Notes: generated by a model from the letters alone, not told the origin. DNA of 64,000 nucleotides from an uncultured Chelatococcus sp. (GCA_937863995.1 CALMIK010000045.1:80933-144932), one strand, 5' to 3'; shown: positions 1-9,415, counted from the stretch's first letter. Numbers and translations are program-made.

Positions 1-1
1 G

Positions 2-643
2 GCGCGCCTCGTGGTCAAGATGCCCGACGGCGTGAGCTTCGAGGACGCTGCCTGCGCCCCCATCGCGTTCGGCACGGTGCAGCACATGCTGTTCGACAAC
101 GCGAAGCTCGAACCCGGTGAAACCGTGCTGGTGCACGCCGGCGGCTCGGGCATCGGCACCGCCGCCATCCGCATGGCCAAGGCCATCGGCTGCACGGTCA
201 TCACCACCGTGGGCGACGATGAAAAAGGCGAGAAGGCGCGTGCGCTCGGCGCCGACCACGTCATCAACTACCGCACCGACCGCTTCGAGGGCGTGGTGCG
301 CAAGCTCACGGCGCGCAAGGGCGTCGATGTGGTGTTCGAGCACGTGGGCGCCGATACGTGGAACGGCTCGCTGCTCTGCCTCAAGCGCGGCGGGCGGCTC
401 GTCACCTGCGGCTCGACCTCGGGCGTATCGACGACGATGAACCTGATGCAGCTCTTCCAGCAGCAGTACAAGATATTCGGCTCGTTCGGCTGCAACCTTC
501 GCAATATCCGCGAATCTCTAGACAAGATGGCGGCGGGCATCAAGCCTGTTATCGACACGGTTTACACGCTCGACAATTTCCACGATGGCCTCGATCGCCT
601 CGAAGGGCGCAAGGTTTTCGGCAAGATTATTGTCACCGTCTGA
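2..643 (+). CDS. Zinc-type alcohol dehydrogenase / quinone oxidoreductase family protein, 3' part
   Basis: The reading frame is open from the window edge, so the N-terminal catalytic part lies outside. What remains is the cofactor-binding half of a medium-chain dehydrogenase/reductase: a Rossmann fold with VLVHAGGSGIGTAAIRMAKA as dinucleotide loop, then a dimerisation segment and a C-terminal end (GKIIVTV) usual for the family. The absence of a visible zinc-ligand region is only because of truncation. Such enzymes reduce quinones or oxidise alcohols with NAD(P)H; the substrate cannot be told. The stop is followed by about 90 bases before the next gene on the same strand. Confidence 0.85.
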   Translation, partial: ARLVVKMPDGVSFEDAACAPIAFGTVQHMLFDNAKLEPGETVLVHAGGSGIGTAAIRMAKAIGCTVITTVGDDEKGEKARALGADHVINYRTDRFEGVVRKLTARKGVDVVFEHVGADTWNGSLLCLKRGGRLVTCGSTSGVSTTMNLMQLFQQQYKIFGSFGCNLRNIRESLDKMAAGIKPVIDTVYTLDNFHDGLDRLEGRKVFGKIIVTV

Positions 644-731
644 GAAGCGCGTGCGGCCCATTTCCCGATTGTCGTCCGTTCCGAACCGTGCCAACATGTC
701 ATGGTGGAAGGTTGCTTCGGGAGATGCTCAT

Positions 732-1049
732 ATGACCCCGCTTACCCGGTTCCTCGCGCTGCATGCGCTGATCGGCTTCGGTATCGCCGGCCTTTTCGCC
801 GCGATGCTTTTCGGGCTCGATGTCGCCGGCCTTCGCAGCCTGGTCGTCCAGTCATCGGTGGGATGGGTGGCCGCCTCCGCGCTGACGTTCCTGCTCTGCC
901 TTACCTTCGGCAGTGTCCAGATGGGCATCGCGATCATGCAGCTCGAATCGAACGACACGCAGCGCGGCTCACGGCGGCGCGCCCTTCCCGGCTTCTTCGG
1001 TCCCACGCCGCAGCCGGTTCCGGTCCGCGTCCGCCAGCGCTCGCGCTGA
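732..1049 (+). CDS. Small hypothetical membrane protein (105 aa)
   Basis: I do not recognise a family. The ATG at 732 opens a 105-residue protein with two strongly hydrophobic segments (about residues 5-28 and 34-60) separated by a short polar turn, followed by a basic proline- and arginine-rich tail. It is probably an inner-membrane hairpin protein with a cytoplasmic tail. It lies just downstream of the dehydrogenase and converges with the DUF6314 gene, only 3 bases apart. Function unknown. Confidence 0.6.
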   Translation: MTPLTRFLALHALIGFGIAGLFAAMLFGLDVAGLRSLVVQSSVGWVAASALTFLLCLTFGSVQMGIAIMQLESNDTQRGSRRRALPGFFGPTPQPVPVRVRQRSR

Positions 1050-1052
1050 AGT

Positions 1053-1532
1053 TCACACCGCCCTGTCGTAGCGGCTGTGAATGACGTAACGCTTGCGCGG
1101 CCCTTCGACCGCATGAAAGATTTCAAACGCATCCGGCATATCGAACCGATAGCGTGACCGGTAAGTGTCGGGCACGCAAAGGTGTGTCGCCTCGCCTTCG
1201 AGCGTGTTGTTTTTCCTCAGCAGCGTCACATGCTGGAACAGGCGGCGCTGGTCATCGTCGAAATAGATGTCGAGGCCGTGCTCCAACGCGCCATAGATGT
1301 AGCCGCGTGAGAACGCGATCGCCGCGCCGCTACCGCCGGCCATGACCAGCTCGCCCTCTTCAATATAGCGATATATCTCCGCCTCGGAAGAAAAGCCGGC
1401 CTCAAGCGAGAAAGAGGCCTGCCCTTCCATACGCGCCGTCAACGCAGCGCCGCATGCGCCGTCGGGCGTGCTGACCTCACGCGTCAGCCGCCACGTACCA
1501 GCGAGGCCACGCAGCAGATCAGCGTACGCCAT
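1053..1532 (-). CDS. DUF6314 family protein (159 aa)
   Basis: The protein opens with a LRGLAGTWRLTREV segment, has a run of beta-strand-like stretches, and ends with GPRKRYVIHSRYDR, the pattern I associate with the alphaproteobacterial DUF6314 family (small beta-barrel proteins of unknown role). The start at 1532 was chosen because the residues upstream in this frame are low-complexity translations of the neighbouring gene; it overlaps the 3' end of the hydrolase gene by 14 bases, which suggests translational coupling. No catalytic residues can be assigned. Confidence 0.7.
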   Translation of the reverse strand: MAYADLLRGLAGTWRLTREVSTPDGACGAALTARMEGQASFSLEAGFSSEAEIYRYIEEGELVMAGGSGAAIAFSRGYIYGALEHGLDIYFDDDQRRLFQHVTLLRKNNTLEGEATHLCVPDTYRSRYRFDMPDAFEIFHAVEGPRKRYVIHSRYDRAV

Positions 1533-2799
1533 GCGCGGTGTCGGACAATGATCCGCCGAGCCCTTCCACCTGACCGCCGAAATTATTACGGGTGTTGGGA
1601 TCGATGACAGCCACGGGCGCGGCCAGCACCAGGCCGGCTGCCGTGCCGACGGAAGCCGCCGCCCCGGACGTAATCTGGATGATGTGGTCGCCAAGACCGG
1701 CGCGCGAATCAGTCAGCGTCTGACCGCCGGCGACCCGCATGCCGATGAGTTGCACGACCTCCGGGCTTTCGGCGAAGGTGCCGTGATTCAGCCGGTCGGC
1801 GGTGCGCACGCCGGTCATGTCGACCACGGTGACGTTGCGGCGGCGCAGGTCCGACTTGAAGGGCTCGGCCTCCGGATCGATAGCGCCAAGCCGAACCGTG
1901 CTTCCCCATACGCGCCGCGAGACGGCTAGTGCCCGATCGTCGCGCGAGGTGAACAGCACGAAGTTCGCCGGCTTGCCCGGACGGCCCGTCTGGCGGATCT
2001 GCGAGACCTGCGTACCGAACACGTCGATATCGATATCGGGCGCAGCCAGCATGACGTTGGTGATCTTCGGCGCGAGACGGCCGTTGTTGCGAATCGCCAT
2101 CTGGCGCAGCGCCTCAACGGTCACCCAGTTGCCCATGGAATGCGCCAGGATCGAAATTTCGCCCACGCTCTTGTCGCGGGCCAGTTCCGTCAGGAGGTTC
2201 TCCAGCGCATCGCGCGAGAAATTGGCGCTCTCGCGGTCATAGCCATAAGCAAGCAGGCTGCCGCGCGACGGCCATGTAAACAGCACCGGCGCAACCTTTG
2301 CGCCCGAATCGTTGACGATCTGCGCAAACCGAAAGACAGCGTCCTCAAAGCGGTTGTTGTAGCCGTGGACAAAGACCAGCACGCTGCGCTGCGGTGTCTT
2401 GCTGACGACGCGCCGGAAACGGCGCAGAGCCTCGTCCTGATCGATGAAATCGGCCCGCAGCGCGACGAAGTCCGTGGCGGGGTTGCCAGGCAGCCGGCGC
2501 GGCCATTGCACCTCCCCGGTCGTGCGGGCGCTTGCAGGCGGTATGGAGACGACGATATCGGCAAAAGCTGATTTCGGCGCCCGCTCGCCGGCGAACATTT
2601 CCGCCGGGTTGGCCGCTTTGTCGCGCGTGGTGGCAACGAGCATGTCGACGCGCGTCGCGCCGGGAGCCGTCTGCTCGACAGGCGCGAGAACCCCGCGCGG
2701 GTTGCCGGCGCAAGACGCCAGCACGAGCGCGGCAGCGCCGATAACAGCCAGCCGCAGCCGGGATGGCGCAGCCCTGTCTACGTCATGGGTACGCATCAT
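1519..2799 (-). CDS. Alpha/beta hydrolase of the DUF900 type, lipoprotein
   Basis: A basic N-terminus and hydrophobic stretch end in a lipobox LASC (Cys30), predicting lipid anchoring to a membrane. The body is an alpha/beta hydrolase: the oxyanion-side HGYNN sits at residues 145-149, and the nucleophile elbow AHSMG at 219-223 gives Ser221 as catalytic residue. This arrangement is that of the DUF900/COG4782 esterase-like family, whose substrates are mostly unknown. The gene is probably co-transcribed with the DUF6314 gene that overlaps its end. A few low-complexity changes near the C-terminus (about residues 330-426) include a glycine/alanine-rich segment. Confidence 0.82.
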   Translation of the reverse strand: MMRTHDVDRAAPSRLRLAVIGAAALVLASCAGNPRGVLAPVEQTAPGATRVDMLVATTRDKAANPAEMFAGERAPKSAFADIVVSIPPASARTTGEVQWPRRLPGNPATDFVALRADFIDQDEALRRFRRVVSKTPQRSVLVFVHGYNNRFEDAVFRFAQIVNDSGAKVAPVLFTWPSRGSLLAYGYDRESANFSRDALENLLTELARDKSVGEISILAHSMGNWVTVEALRQMAIRNNGRLAPKITNVMLAAPDIDIDVFGTQVSQIRQTGRPGKPANFVLFTSRDDRALAVSRRVWGSTVRLGAIDPEAEPFKSDLRRRNVTVVDMTGVRTADRLNHGTFAESPEVVQLIGMRVAGGQTLTDSRAGLGDHIIQITSGAAASVGTAAGLVLAAPVAVIDPNTRNNFGGQVEGLGGSLSDTAHGVR

Positions 2800-2942
2800 C
2801 TATCCACCATCCGGAAAACAGCTAGAGAGCACTCCAATGGCGATCACATTATCTCATGTCGCGCCATCGACATAATTAGAGCCGAGGAAGAAATACTCCC
2901 CCGGCTCCGTGTAACCCTGATGAACGGTTCCAGAATGACAAA

Positions 2943-2964
2943 AGCCGGCGACATGTCGCCGGCT
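2943..2964 (-). terminator. Rho-independent terminator of the F0 ATP synthase operon
   Basis: A perfect 9-bp stem (agccggcga / tcgccggct) with loop catg lies directly after the atpF stop codon. Read on the minus strand it is followed by a T-rich stretch, as expected for an intrinsic terminator. Confidence 0.8.
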
Positions 2965-2972
2965 TGCGTCGA

Positions 2973-3458
2973 TCAATGAATCTGCGTCCGGACTTCCTTC
3001 AGGCTTTCGTCGAAGATACGATCCGCGGTCTTGCCTTTCAGGCTGTCGCGCAGGATCCCTTCGGCGGCACGGACCGCAGCATCCGCGGCGGCAGCCCGGA
3101 CATCGGCTGCTGCCTGAACCTCGGCCTGGGCGATCTTGGCCTCGGCGGCGGCAGTGCGGCGGGCGATGAACTCGGTCAGGCGTGCGTGCGCTTCGGTTGC
3201 AGCGCGCTCGGCGTCGGCGCGGGCGTTGTCGACAATCGACTGCGCCTCCTGCTCGGCCGCGACCCGCTTGGCCTCATAGGCCTTGAGCAGTGCCTCGGCC
3301 TCGTCGCGGTAGCGGCGCGCCTCGGCCAGATCGTTGGCGATCTGCTTGGTGCGCTTGTCGAGTCCGTCGACGACCAGCTTGCCGGCGCCATATTTGAGCG
3401 CGATGCCGATAAAGATAAAGAAGGAGATGGCAACCCAGAAATCAGCCGTCAGAAACAT
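2973..3458 (-). CDS. atpF: F0F1 ATP synthase subunit b
   Basis: Peripheral-stalk subunit of ATP synthase. One N-terminal membrane helix (about residues 5-25, FWVAISFFIFIGIALKYGAG) is followed by a long charged, alanine-rich coiled coil to the C-terminus, the usual b-subunit layout; 161 residues is normal. It is the last gene of the minus-strand F0 operon, 9 bases after the b' gene, and is followed by a terminator. The presence of two different b-type subunits, forming a heterodimeric stalk, is known for alphaproteobacteria and phototrophs. Confidence 0.95.
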   Translation of the reverse strand: MFLTADFWVAISFFIFIGIALKYGAGKLVVDGLDKRTKQIANDLAEARRYRDEAEALLKAYEAKRVAAEQEAQSIVDNARADAERAATEAHARLTEFIARRTAAAEAKIAQAEVQAAADVRAAAADAAVRAAEGILRDSLKGKTADRIFDESLKEVRTQIH

Positions 3459-3467
3459 GGTTGCCCC

Positions 3468-4001
3468 CTATCGATCGAGCGCGGACTTGACCGCCTTGTC
3501 GACATCGACGGCGGTAGGCGCGCTGCCGAGCAGACGCTCCACAATGGCGGAGGCCGCATCACTAGCGATCTCGCCCACGTGGCCCAACGCCTGGGTCTTG
3601 GTGTCGGCGATTGCCTTTTCGGCGTCGGCGATCCTGGACGAAAGTTCCTGCTCCAGCACCTTGCGCCGCGCCTCGCTCTCGCCTGCAAGACGCGCACGCG
3701 TCTCCTCGGCGATCGCCCGGGCGTTGACCTTGGCCGATGCAAGACCCGTCTCATAAGCGGCAAGCGCCTCTTCCGCTTTCGCCTTGAGACCGGCGGCCTC
3801 GGCAAGATTGGTGTCGATGCGCTGGCGGCGTTCATCGATCACGGAGCCGATGCGCGGCAGGGCGATCTTCGAGACGAACCAGTAAAGAAAAGCAAATGTG
3901 AGCGCCAGCCAGAAAAGCTGGGACGCGAAGGTTTCAGCGTTGAACGGAGGAAAGCCGACTTCATGCGCGACTTCAGCCCCGGTTTTGACCGCTTCAGCCA
4001 T
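3468..4001 (-). CDS. atpF': F0F1 ATP synthase subunit b'
   Basis: The second b-type stalk subunit. A short N-terminal extension (about 25 residues) precedes the membrane helix SQLFWLALTFAFLYWFVSKI, then LPRIGSVIDERRQRI starts the coiled coil. The 177-residue length and position directly after the c-subunit gene match b' in the atpI-B-E-X-F operon of alphaproteobacteria. It pairs with the b subunit encoded just downstream. Confidence 0.94.
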   Translation of the reverse strand: MAEAVKTGAEVAHEVGFPPFNAETFASQLFWLALTFAFLYWFVSKIALPRIGSVIDERRQRIDTNLAEAAGLKAKAEEALAAYETGLASAKVNARAIAEETRARLAGESEARRKVLEQELSSRIADAEKAIADTKTQALGHVGEIASDAASAIVERLLGSAPTAVDVDKAVKSALDR

Positions 4002-4141
4002 CTGTCAACCCCTCCATGAGGACACGGCACCCAACCAGAAAACACGGACATGTCGGGCGGAAACCGCCCGGCCCGCGGAGCCGGATGCCCAAACAGACAG
4101 ACGGGCCCGCGCAGGCCGCTGGCGGCCACGAGACCCATCAC

Positions 4142-4183
4142 GGCGGCGACCGCCTTCGGGAATGATCCCGAAGGCAAACCGCC
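4142..4183 (-). promoter_or_regulatory. Intergenic RNA hairpin between atpE and atpF'
   Basis: A perfect 9-bp stem ccttcggga / tcccgaagg (4153-4161 with 4166-4174, loop atga) sits inside an outer ggcgg/ccgcc pairing. It lies in the roughly 200-base gap between the c and b' genes, where other F0 genes are tightly spaced. There is no T tract after it on the minus strand, so it more likely stabilises the upstream atpE message or causes partial termination than ends the operon. The function is inferred. Confidence 0.6.
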
Positions 4184-4201
4184 GTCACCCTGTGCAGTCG
4201 A

Positions 4202-4432
4202 TCAGACGGCGAACAGCAGCAGCAGCGCGATCAACAGCGAGAAGATGCCGAGCGCTTCCGTGAGCGCGAAGCCGAGAACCAGCGTGCCGCGCTGAGCTTC
4301 AGCAGCAGCCGGGTTACGGAAGGCGCCGGCGAAATACTGGCCGAACAGGTTGCCGAGCGCGAGAGCAGCGCCAGCAAGACCGAACGTGGCGAGACCAGCA
4401 CCGATGTACTTAGCAGCAGCAGCGAGTTCCAT
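4202..4432 (-). CDS. atpE: F0F1 ATP synthase subunit c
   Basis: Proteolipid that forms the rotor ring. The 76-residue hairpin has two membrane helices joined by the conserved polar loop (RNPAA at 39-43), and the ion-binding carboxylate is Glu59 in LVLGFALTEALGIF. Lack of the extra sodium-ligand pattern points to proton coupling, though this is not decisive. The gene is flanked by unusually long gaps (62 bases from atpB and about 200 from atpF'), consistent with differential expression of the high-copy c subunit. Confidence 0.97.
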   Translation of the reverse strand: MELAAAAKYIGAGLATFGLAGAALALGNLFGQYFAGAFRNPAAAEAQRGTLVLGFALTEALGIFSLLIALLLLFAV

Positions 4433-4494
4433 GGAAAGCTCCTTGACGATAACACTTTGAAGTGATGGCGGAATAACCGGCCGTTACCAATCGA

Positions 4495-5244
4495 TCAGTG
4501 GCCGGGATGCAGGGCGTCGTGCAGGTAGAGAGAGGTCAGCACGGCGAAGACGTAAGCCTGAAGCACCGCGACCAGGACTTCCAGCGCGACGATGGCGACA
4601 GTGAACACGAGCGGCAGCGGCGACAGCACGGCGGCGACACCGCCTGCCAGAAGCGCAGCAACGAAGCCCGCAAAGATCTTGAGCGCGATGTGGCCTGCCA
4701 GCAGGTTGGCGAAAAGACGAACCGAGAGGCTGACCGGGCGCGAGAAGAATGAAACGACCTCGATCGCGACGATGAGCGGCAGCAACCACCCCGGAACACC
4801 CGACGGCACGAACACGTTGAGGAACTTGACGCCGTTCTTGGCCACGCCGTAGCCGATAACGGTCAAGATCACCAGAAGCGACAGCGCCGCAGTGACGATG
4901 ATGTGGCTCGTGACCGTGAACGAATAAGGCAAAAGCCCGAGTAGATTGGCGACGAGGATGAACGTGAAGAGCGAGAACACCAGAGGGAAGAAAACCAGGC
5001 CGTCCTTGCCCGCTGATTGTCGCAATGTGTCCGCGACGAATTCGTACAGCAACTCGCCGGCATTCTGCCAGCGCCCCGGCACGATCGAGCGCGAGGACGT
5101 GGCCAGCAGCAGGAAGCCGGCGATCACGGCGACCGTCAGCACCATGAACATCGCCGAGTTCGTGAACGTGATCGGCGAACCGCCAATGTAGAAAAACGGA
5201 TCGGAAAAGTGCCGAATCTCAAATTGTTCGGTAGGACTTGCCAT
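4495..5244 (-). CDS. atpB: F0F1 ATP synthase subunit a
   Basis: Stator channel subunit. Five or six membrane helices are visible, and the essential arginine is in SLSVRLFANLLAGH (Arg176 with this start). The ATG at 5244 is preferred over a TTG 33 bases upstream because it has an agagg ribosome site at good distance and gives the 249-residue length beginning MASPTEQFEI that is usual in the order. It follows atpI and precedes atpE. Confidence 0.95.
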   Translation of the reverse strand: MASPTEQFEIRHFSDPFFYIGGSPITFTNSAMFMVLTVAVIAGFLLLATSSRSIVPGRWQNAGELLYEFVADTLRQSAGKDGLVFFPLVFSLFTFILVANLLGLLPYSFTVTSHIIVTAALSLLVILTVIGYGVAKNGVKFLNVFVPSGVPGWLLPLIVAIEVVSFFSRPVSLSVRLFANLLAGHIALKIFAGFVAALLAGGVAAVLSPLPLVFTVAIVALEVLVAVLQAYVFAVLTSLYLHDALHPGH

Positions 5245-5361
5245 AGCCGCCTCTTTCCCGCTCTCTTGCCCGCTCAACAGACGGCGGCCGCTTCCCGGCC
5301 GCCCTCTATGCCCAGACCTCCCGGCGCCACGCGCCGTTCGGCAATTCGATCGATGCTTCCC

Positions 5362-5721
5362 TCAGCGCGGCGGCGACCCTGTGTCACGCGCCGTTTTCAG
5401 GTAGCCTGCTGCCCGTAGCACGTTCCAGACGCCTGTCAAGAAGCCCAGCAGCAGAAAAATTATAAGCCCCCAGGGCGACAGCCCCAGATATGTGTCGACG
5501 GCCCAGCCGATACCCCCGCCCGCCACGACGCCGGCGATGAATTCACCGGAAAGCCGCAGGGCGCTGGAGATCGCCGACGCGTCAGCGCCAGCCCTCGGCT
5601 CCTCCGCCTTGCGGGCGGCATGCGCCTCCCGCTCTTTCGCCGACAGATGGCGGCCCAGATCGTCCAGCCTCTTGGCCAGATCGCGATCTTCGGACCCACC
5701 GCCCTCGTCGCCTTCCGACAT
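5362..5721 (-). CDS. atpI: ATP synthase protein I (AtpI)
   Basis: First gene of the F0 operon. The N-terminal 50 residues are charged and hydrophilic (SEGDEGGGSEDRDLAKRLDD), then two membrane helices follow with the glycine-rich AGVVAGGGIGWAVD and LLLGFLTGVWN stretches of the AtpI/AtpZ family. The family is thought to help c-ring assembly or Mg2+ handling and is not essential. At 119 residues it is typical for alphaproteobacteria. Upstream (5722-5905) is AT-richer sequence that probably carries the operon promoter. Confidence 0.9.
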   Translation of the reverse strand: MSEGDEGGGSEDRDLAKRLDDLGRHLSAKEREAHAARKAEEPRAGADASAISSALRLSGEFIAGVVAGGGIGWAVDTYLGLSPWGLIIFLLLGFLTGVWNVLRAAGYLKTARDTGSPPR

Positions 5722-5905
5722 ACAGAAACTCCCGGCCGGCCCAAGGCCGCTAACCGTTCAATCCCAAGGAATTGCGGCGCAACATAGTGACACCCGCATC
5801 AGGTGTCAACTTTGCCGTGACAATACTTTAGTATTTGATATTGCTGGCAAAAACACGCGTGTAAACGTTTTTCCGGCCTGCCGCTTCAGATTTCCGGCGG
5901 GGCGG

Positions 5906-8900
5906 TCATTCGGGCAACACTTTTCCCTCGTCGAGGATGCGTTCCGCCACCTCCAGATCGACCGAAACGAGCTGCGAGATGCCCTTCTCGGCCATGGTGA
6001 CGCCGAACAGCCTGTCCATGCCGGCCATGGTGATCGGGTTGTGCGTGATCACGATAAAGCGCGTCTGAGTCTGGCTCACCATGCTTCTCAGCAACGCGCA
6101 GTAACGCTCGACGTTGGCGTCGTCGAGCGGCGCGTCGACCTCGTCGAGCACGCACACGGGCGAGGGATTGGTCAGGAACACCGCGAAGATGAGCGCGATC
6201 GCCGTCAACGCCTGCTCGCCGCCGGACAAAAGGGTGAGCACCTGCGGCTTCTTGCCCGGCGGGCGGGCGTAGATTTCTAGCCCGGCTTCGAGCGGATCGT
6301 CCGAATCGATCAGCGACAGCTCCGCCGTGCCGCCGCCGAACAGCAGCGAAAACAGCCGCTGAAAGTGGCCGTCGACGACCGAAAACGCCGCCATGAGGCG
6401 CTCTCGCCCTTCGCGGTTGAGGTTGCCGATGGCGGCGCGCAGGCGGCGAATCGCTTCCGTCAGCTCCGCGTGTTCCGCCCCGATGCCGTCGCGCTTGCCC
6501 TGCATCTGCGCCAGCTCGTCCTCGGCACGCAGGTTCACCGCGCCGAGGCGCTCACGCTCCTCGCGACGGCGCGCGAGTTCACTCTCCACCGTCTCGGCGG
6601 CGGGAACCGGGCTGTCCGCGTCAAGGCCTGCCTGTATGCGCAACGCGCTCGGTTCGACACCGAGCGCGTCGGCGATGCGGTGGCTGGTGCGAACCAGATT
6701 CTCCTGCGCCGACTCGGCCACCGCCTGCGAGCGCGCCCGCGCTTCCCGGGCCGACGCCAGCGCGTCGAGCGCCGTGCGGGCAGCCGTTTCCGCCGCGTCG
6801 AGCGCGATTTCCGCTGCCCGGCGCGCTTCCCCCGCCCGCACCACCGACGCCTCGGCCAGCGCCACATCTGAGGCTGAGCCCTCGCGCCGTAGCGCCAGTT
6901 CCTCGGCCGCCTCCGCCTGTTCGATCTGCGTGTCGCGCGCGGCCTCCAGGCGGTCGCCGATGTCCGACAACACATCGGCGGCGCGGGCGGCGCGCTCGCC
7001 CCAGGCGCGAACTTCAGCCGCTATGGCATCGCGCCGCCGGCGGCGGGCTGAAACATCGCGCTGCAGATTTTGAAGAAACCGTTCCGCCTCGCCGTGCGCC
7101 GCGCGGGCGGCAGTAGCGGCAGCGCGCGCATGCGCAGACGCGCTTTCATCCACCTGCGGCAGCCCGGCGAGTTCTGAGGCCGCGGTCGCGACTGCCGCCC
7201 TCCCCTGCTCTTCCGCCAAGGCAAGGCGCGACTGCGCCTCCTGCAGCGCGGCCCGGCGCGTGGCGGTCGCGGCGCTGGCGCGCTCGGCGGCTGCGAGCGT
7301 CGCGCGGGCCTCGTCCAGCGAGCGGCGGGCGGCGTGGCGCGCATCCAGCGCCTGGGTTTCATGCGCCGTGGCGGCCTTTATGCGCTCCTGCGCCGTCTCG
7401 TGCGCCTCGCGGTGCGACAGGGCGACGGCGCGGGCCGCCTCGACATCGGCCTCGAGATCGGCGAGACGGTTGCGCTCTTCGAGGCGGCGAGCGGCGGCGG
7501 ACGGCGCTTCGGCGGCGCTGGTGAAGCCGTCCCAGCGCCACATATCGCCCTCACGCGTCACGAGCCGTTGGCCGGGCGCCAACTGGCGTTGCAGCCGCGC
7601 GCCGGCCTCGCGCTCGACAACGCCAGTCATCCGCAGCCGCCGCGCCAGCGCGGCCGGTCCCCGCACCACGGCAGACAAGGGGGCAGCGCCGGCCGGCAGC
7701 GGCAGATCGGCGGTGGCGCCGCCATTGTACTCCGGCAAATCCGAATCGCGCCAGTGCACCGGGGCGGCGGGATCAAGGGCGGCGAGCAGATCGTCGCCCA
7801 GCGCCGCGCCCAAGGCGGTTTCGAATCCCTTGTCCACGTGAAGCGCGTCCAGCACCGGGGCGAAGCCGCCGCGCGCATCGGCGACGGCAAGGCGCGCAAG
7901 CGCGGCGATTTCCGCCTCCAATCGCTGCACACGCCCGTCCGCGGCGGCCAAGGGCGAGCGCAACAGCGCCTCGGCCTCACGCGCTTCCCCCAGAGCGGTG
8001 CGGGCGATGTCGGCGCGCGATTCCGCCTCCTCGTAGAGCGCCTCGCCCTGCTCGACACGCTCGCGCAGCAGGTCCACATCGCCGCCCGGCTGCGCATCGA
8101 GGGCCGCGTACTCGGCAGCGACGCGCGCGTGCTCGCGCTCGAACTCGGCCAGACGGCCTTCCTCGCTGGCGAGACGGCGCGAAAGCTCGGCACGGCGCGC
8201 GCCAGCGTCCGCGCTTTCGGCCTGCGCGCGCGCCAGTTCCGCGTCGGCGTGCTCCAGCGCAGCAAGCGTCTGCGCCACCGCCTCCGCCGCTTCCGCCAGA
8301 TCAAACTCCGCGCCGTCGAGCCGCGCGTCGAGCACCGCATCCTCGTCGCGCAGCCGCGAGATGATGCCCTGGGCCTCCTGCGCCTGCGTCTTTTCGCGCG
8401 CGACGTCCTTGTCCAGCTCGACGATGCGCCGGGCAGCGTCGGCGGCGCGCTCGCGGGCGCGCTTTTCCTCGGCCTCCAGCTGCGCGCGCTCCTGCACGAG
8501 ACGCTGGTATTCCTGCGCTGCCGCCTCCTCGCCGGCGCGCGCCTGCGCAACGGCGTGGGCGGCAAGGCCCCGGGCATAGGCGCTCTGCGCCTGGCGCTCG
8601 CCGCATTCCGCCACGGCGGCCTGGTCCGCAAGGCCGGCGGCGGCGGCGCGCGACACGGCCTCGTTGGCCTCCAGCCAGGCGATGAGCAGCATCACCGCTT
8701 CCAGCCGCCGGATGTCGGCGGACAGCACCTTGTAACGCCCGGCCTGACGCGCCTGACGTCTCAGGCCATCGACTTGGCCGTCGATCTCGTGCATCACGTC
8801 TTCGAGGCGATGCAGGTTGTCCTCGGCGGCACGCAGGCGCAGTTCCGCCTCGTGGCGGCGGCTGTGGAGCCCGGCTATCCCCGCCGCATCCTCCAGAATG

Positions 8901-9385
8901 CGCCGGCGCGCCTGTGGCTTGGCGGCGATGATCTCGCCGATCTGCCCCTGCCGCACCATGGCGTGCGAGCGCGCGCCGGTGGCCGCGTCCGCGAACAGCA
9001 GTTGCACATCGCGCGCCCGCGCCTCGCGGCCATTGATGCGATAGACGGAGCCGCCGTCACGCGTGATCTTGCGCGAAACCTCGAGCGTGTCGGAATCGTT
9101 GCAGAAACTGGGCGCGCTGCGGGCCGAGTTGTCGATGGCGAGCATGACCTCGGCGCTGTTGCGCGCCGGGCGCGTGGCGCAGCCGCCGAAGATCACGTCG
9201 TCCATGCCCGAGGCGCGCAGAGACTTGTAGCTGCTCTCCCCCATCACCCAGCGCAGGGCTTCGACGAGGTTGGACTTGCCGCAACCGTTCGGCCCCACCA
9301 CGCCGGTGAGGCCGGGTTCGATGAGGAACTCGCTCGGTTCGACGAAAGTCTTGAAACCGACGATCCGCAGCCGGTTGAGCTTCAA
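5906..9385 (-). CDS. smc: Chromosome segregation protein SMC
   Basis: Structural-maintenance-of-chromosomes ATPase (1159 residues, usual size). The head has Walker A GPNGCGKS at 31-38; a long coiled coil runs from about 170 to 490, a hinge from about 490 to 640 (with the GFETALGAALGDDL region), a return coil to about 1000, and the C-terminal head has signature LLSGGEQALTAIAL followed by Walker B VCVLDEVDAPLDDANV. It condenses and aligns chromosome arms with ScpA/ScpB. The DsbA-like gene lies just upstream on the same strand, an arrangement common in Hyphomicrobiales. Confidence 0.97.
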   Translation of the reverse strand: MKLNRLRIVGFKTFVEPSEFLIEPGLTGVVGPNGCGKSNLVEALRWVMGESSYKSLRASGMDDVIFGGCATRPARNSAEVMLAIDNSARSAPSFCNDSDTLEVSRKITRDGGSVYRINGREARARDVQLLFADAATGARSHAMVRQGQIGEIIAAKPQARRRILEDAAGIAGLHSRRHEAELRLRAAEDNLHRLEDVMHEIDGQVDGLRRQARQAGRYKVLSADIRRLEAVMLLIAWLEANEAVSRAAAAGLADQAAVAECGERQAQSAYARGLAAHAVAQARAGEEAAAQEYQRLVQERAQLEAEEKRARERAADAARRIVELDKDVAREKTQAQEAQGIISRLRDEDAVLDARLDGAEFDLAEAAEAVAQTLAALEHADAELARAQAESADAGARRAELSRRLASEEGRLAEFEREHARVAAEYAALDAQPGGDVDLLRERVEQGEALYEEAESRADIARTALGEAREAEALLRSPLAAADGRVQRLEAEIAALARLAVADARGGFAPVLDALHVDKGFETALGAALGDDLLAALDPAAPVHWRDSDLPEYNGGATADLPLPAGAAPLSAVVRGPAALARRLRMTGVVEREAGARLQRQLAPGQRLVTREGDMWRWDGFTSAAEAPSAAARRLEERNRLADLEADVEAARAVALSHREAHETAQERIKAATAHETQALDARHAARRSLDEARATLAAAERASAATATRRAALQEAQSRLALAEEQGRAAVATAASELAGLPQVDESASAHARAAATAARAAHGEAERFLQNLQRDVSARRRRRDAIAAEVRAWGERAARAADVLSDIGDRLEAARDTQIEQAEAAEELALRREGSASDVALAEASVVRAGEARRAAEIALDAAETAARTALDALASAREARARSQAVAESAQENLVRTSHRIADALGVEPSALRIQAGLDADSPVPAAETVESELARRREERERLGAVNLRAEDELAQMQGKRDGIGAEHAELTEAIRRLRAAIGNLNREGRERLMAAFSVVDGHFQRLFSLLFGGGTAELSLIDSDDPLEAGLEIYARPPGKKPQVLTLLSGGEQALTAIALIFAVFLTNPSPVCVLDEVDAPLDDANVERYCALLRSMVSQTQTRFIVITHNPITMAGMDRLFGVTMAEKGISQLVSVDLEVAERILDEGKVLPE

Positions 9386-9415
9386 TGCGCGCCCTCAAGC
9401 ATCGGGAGGCGGAGG

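Noticed and set aside
2964..4019. A 351-codon plus-strand frame across the two b-type subunit genes
   Set aside because: Antisense to atpF and atpF'; no recognisable product.
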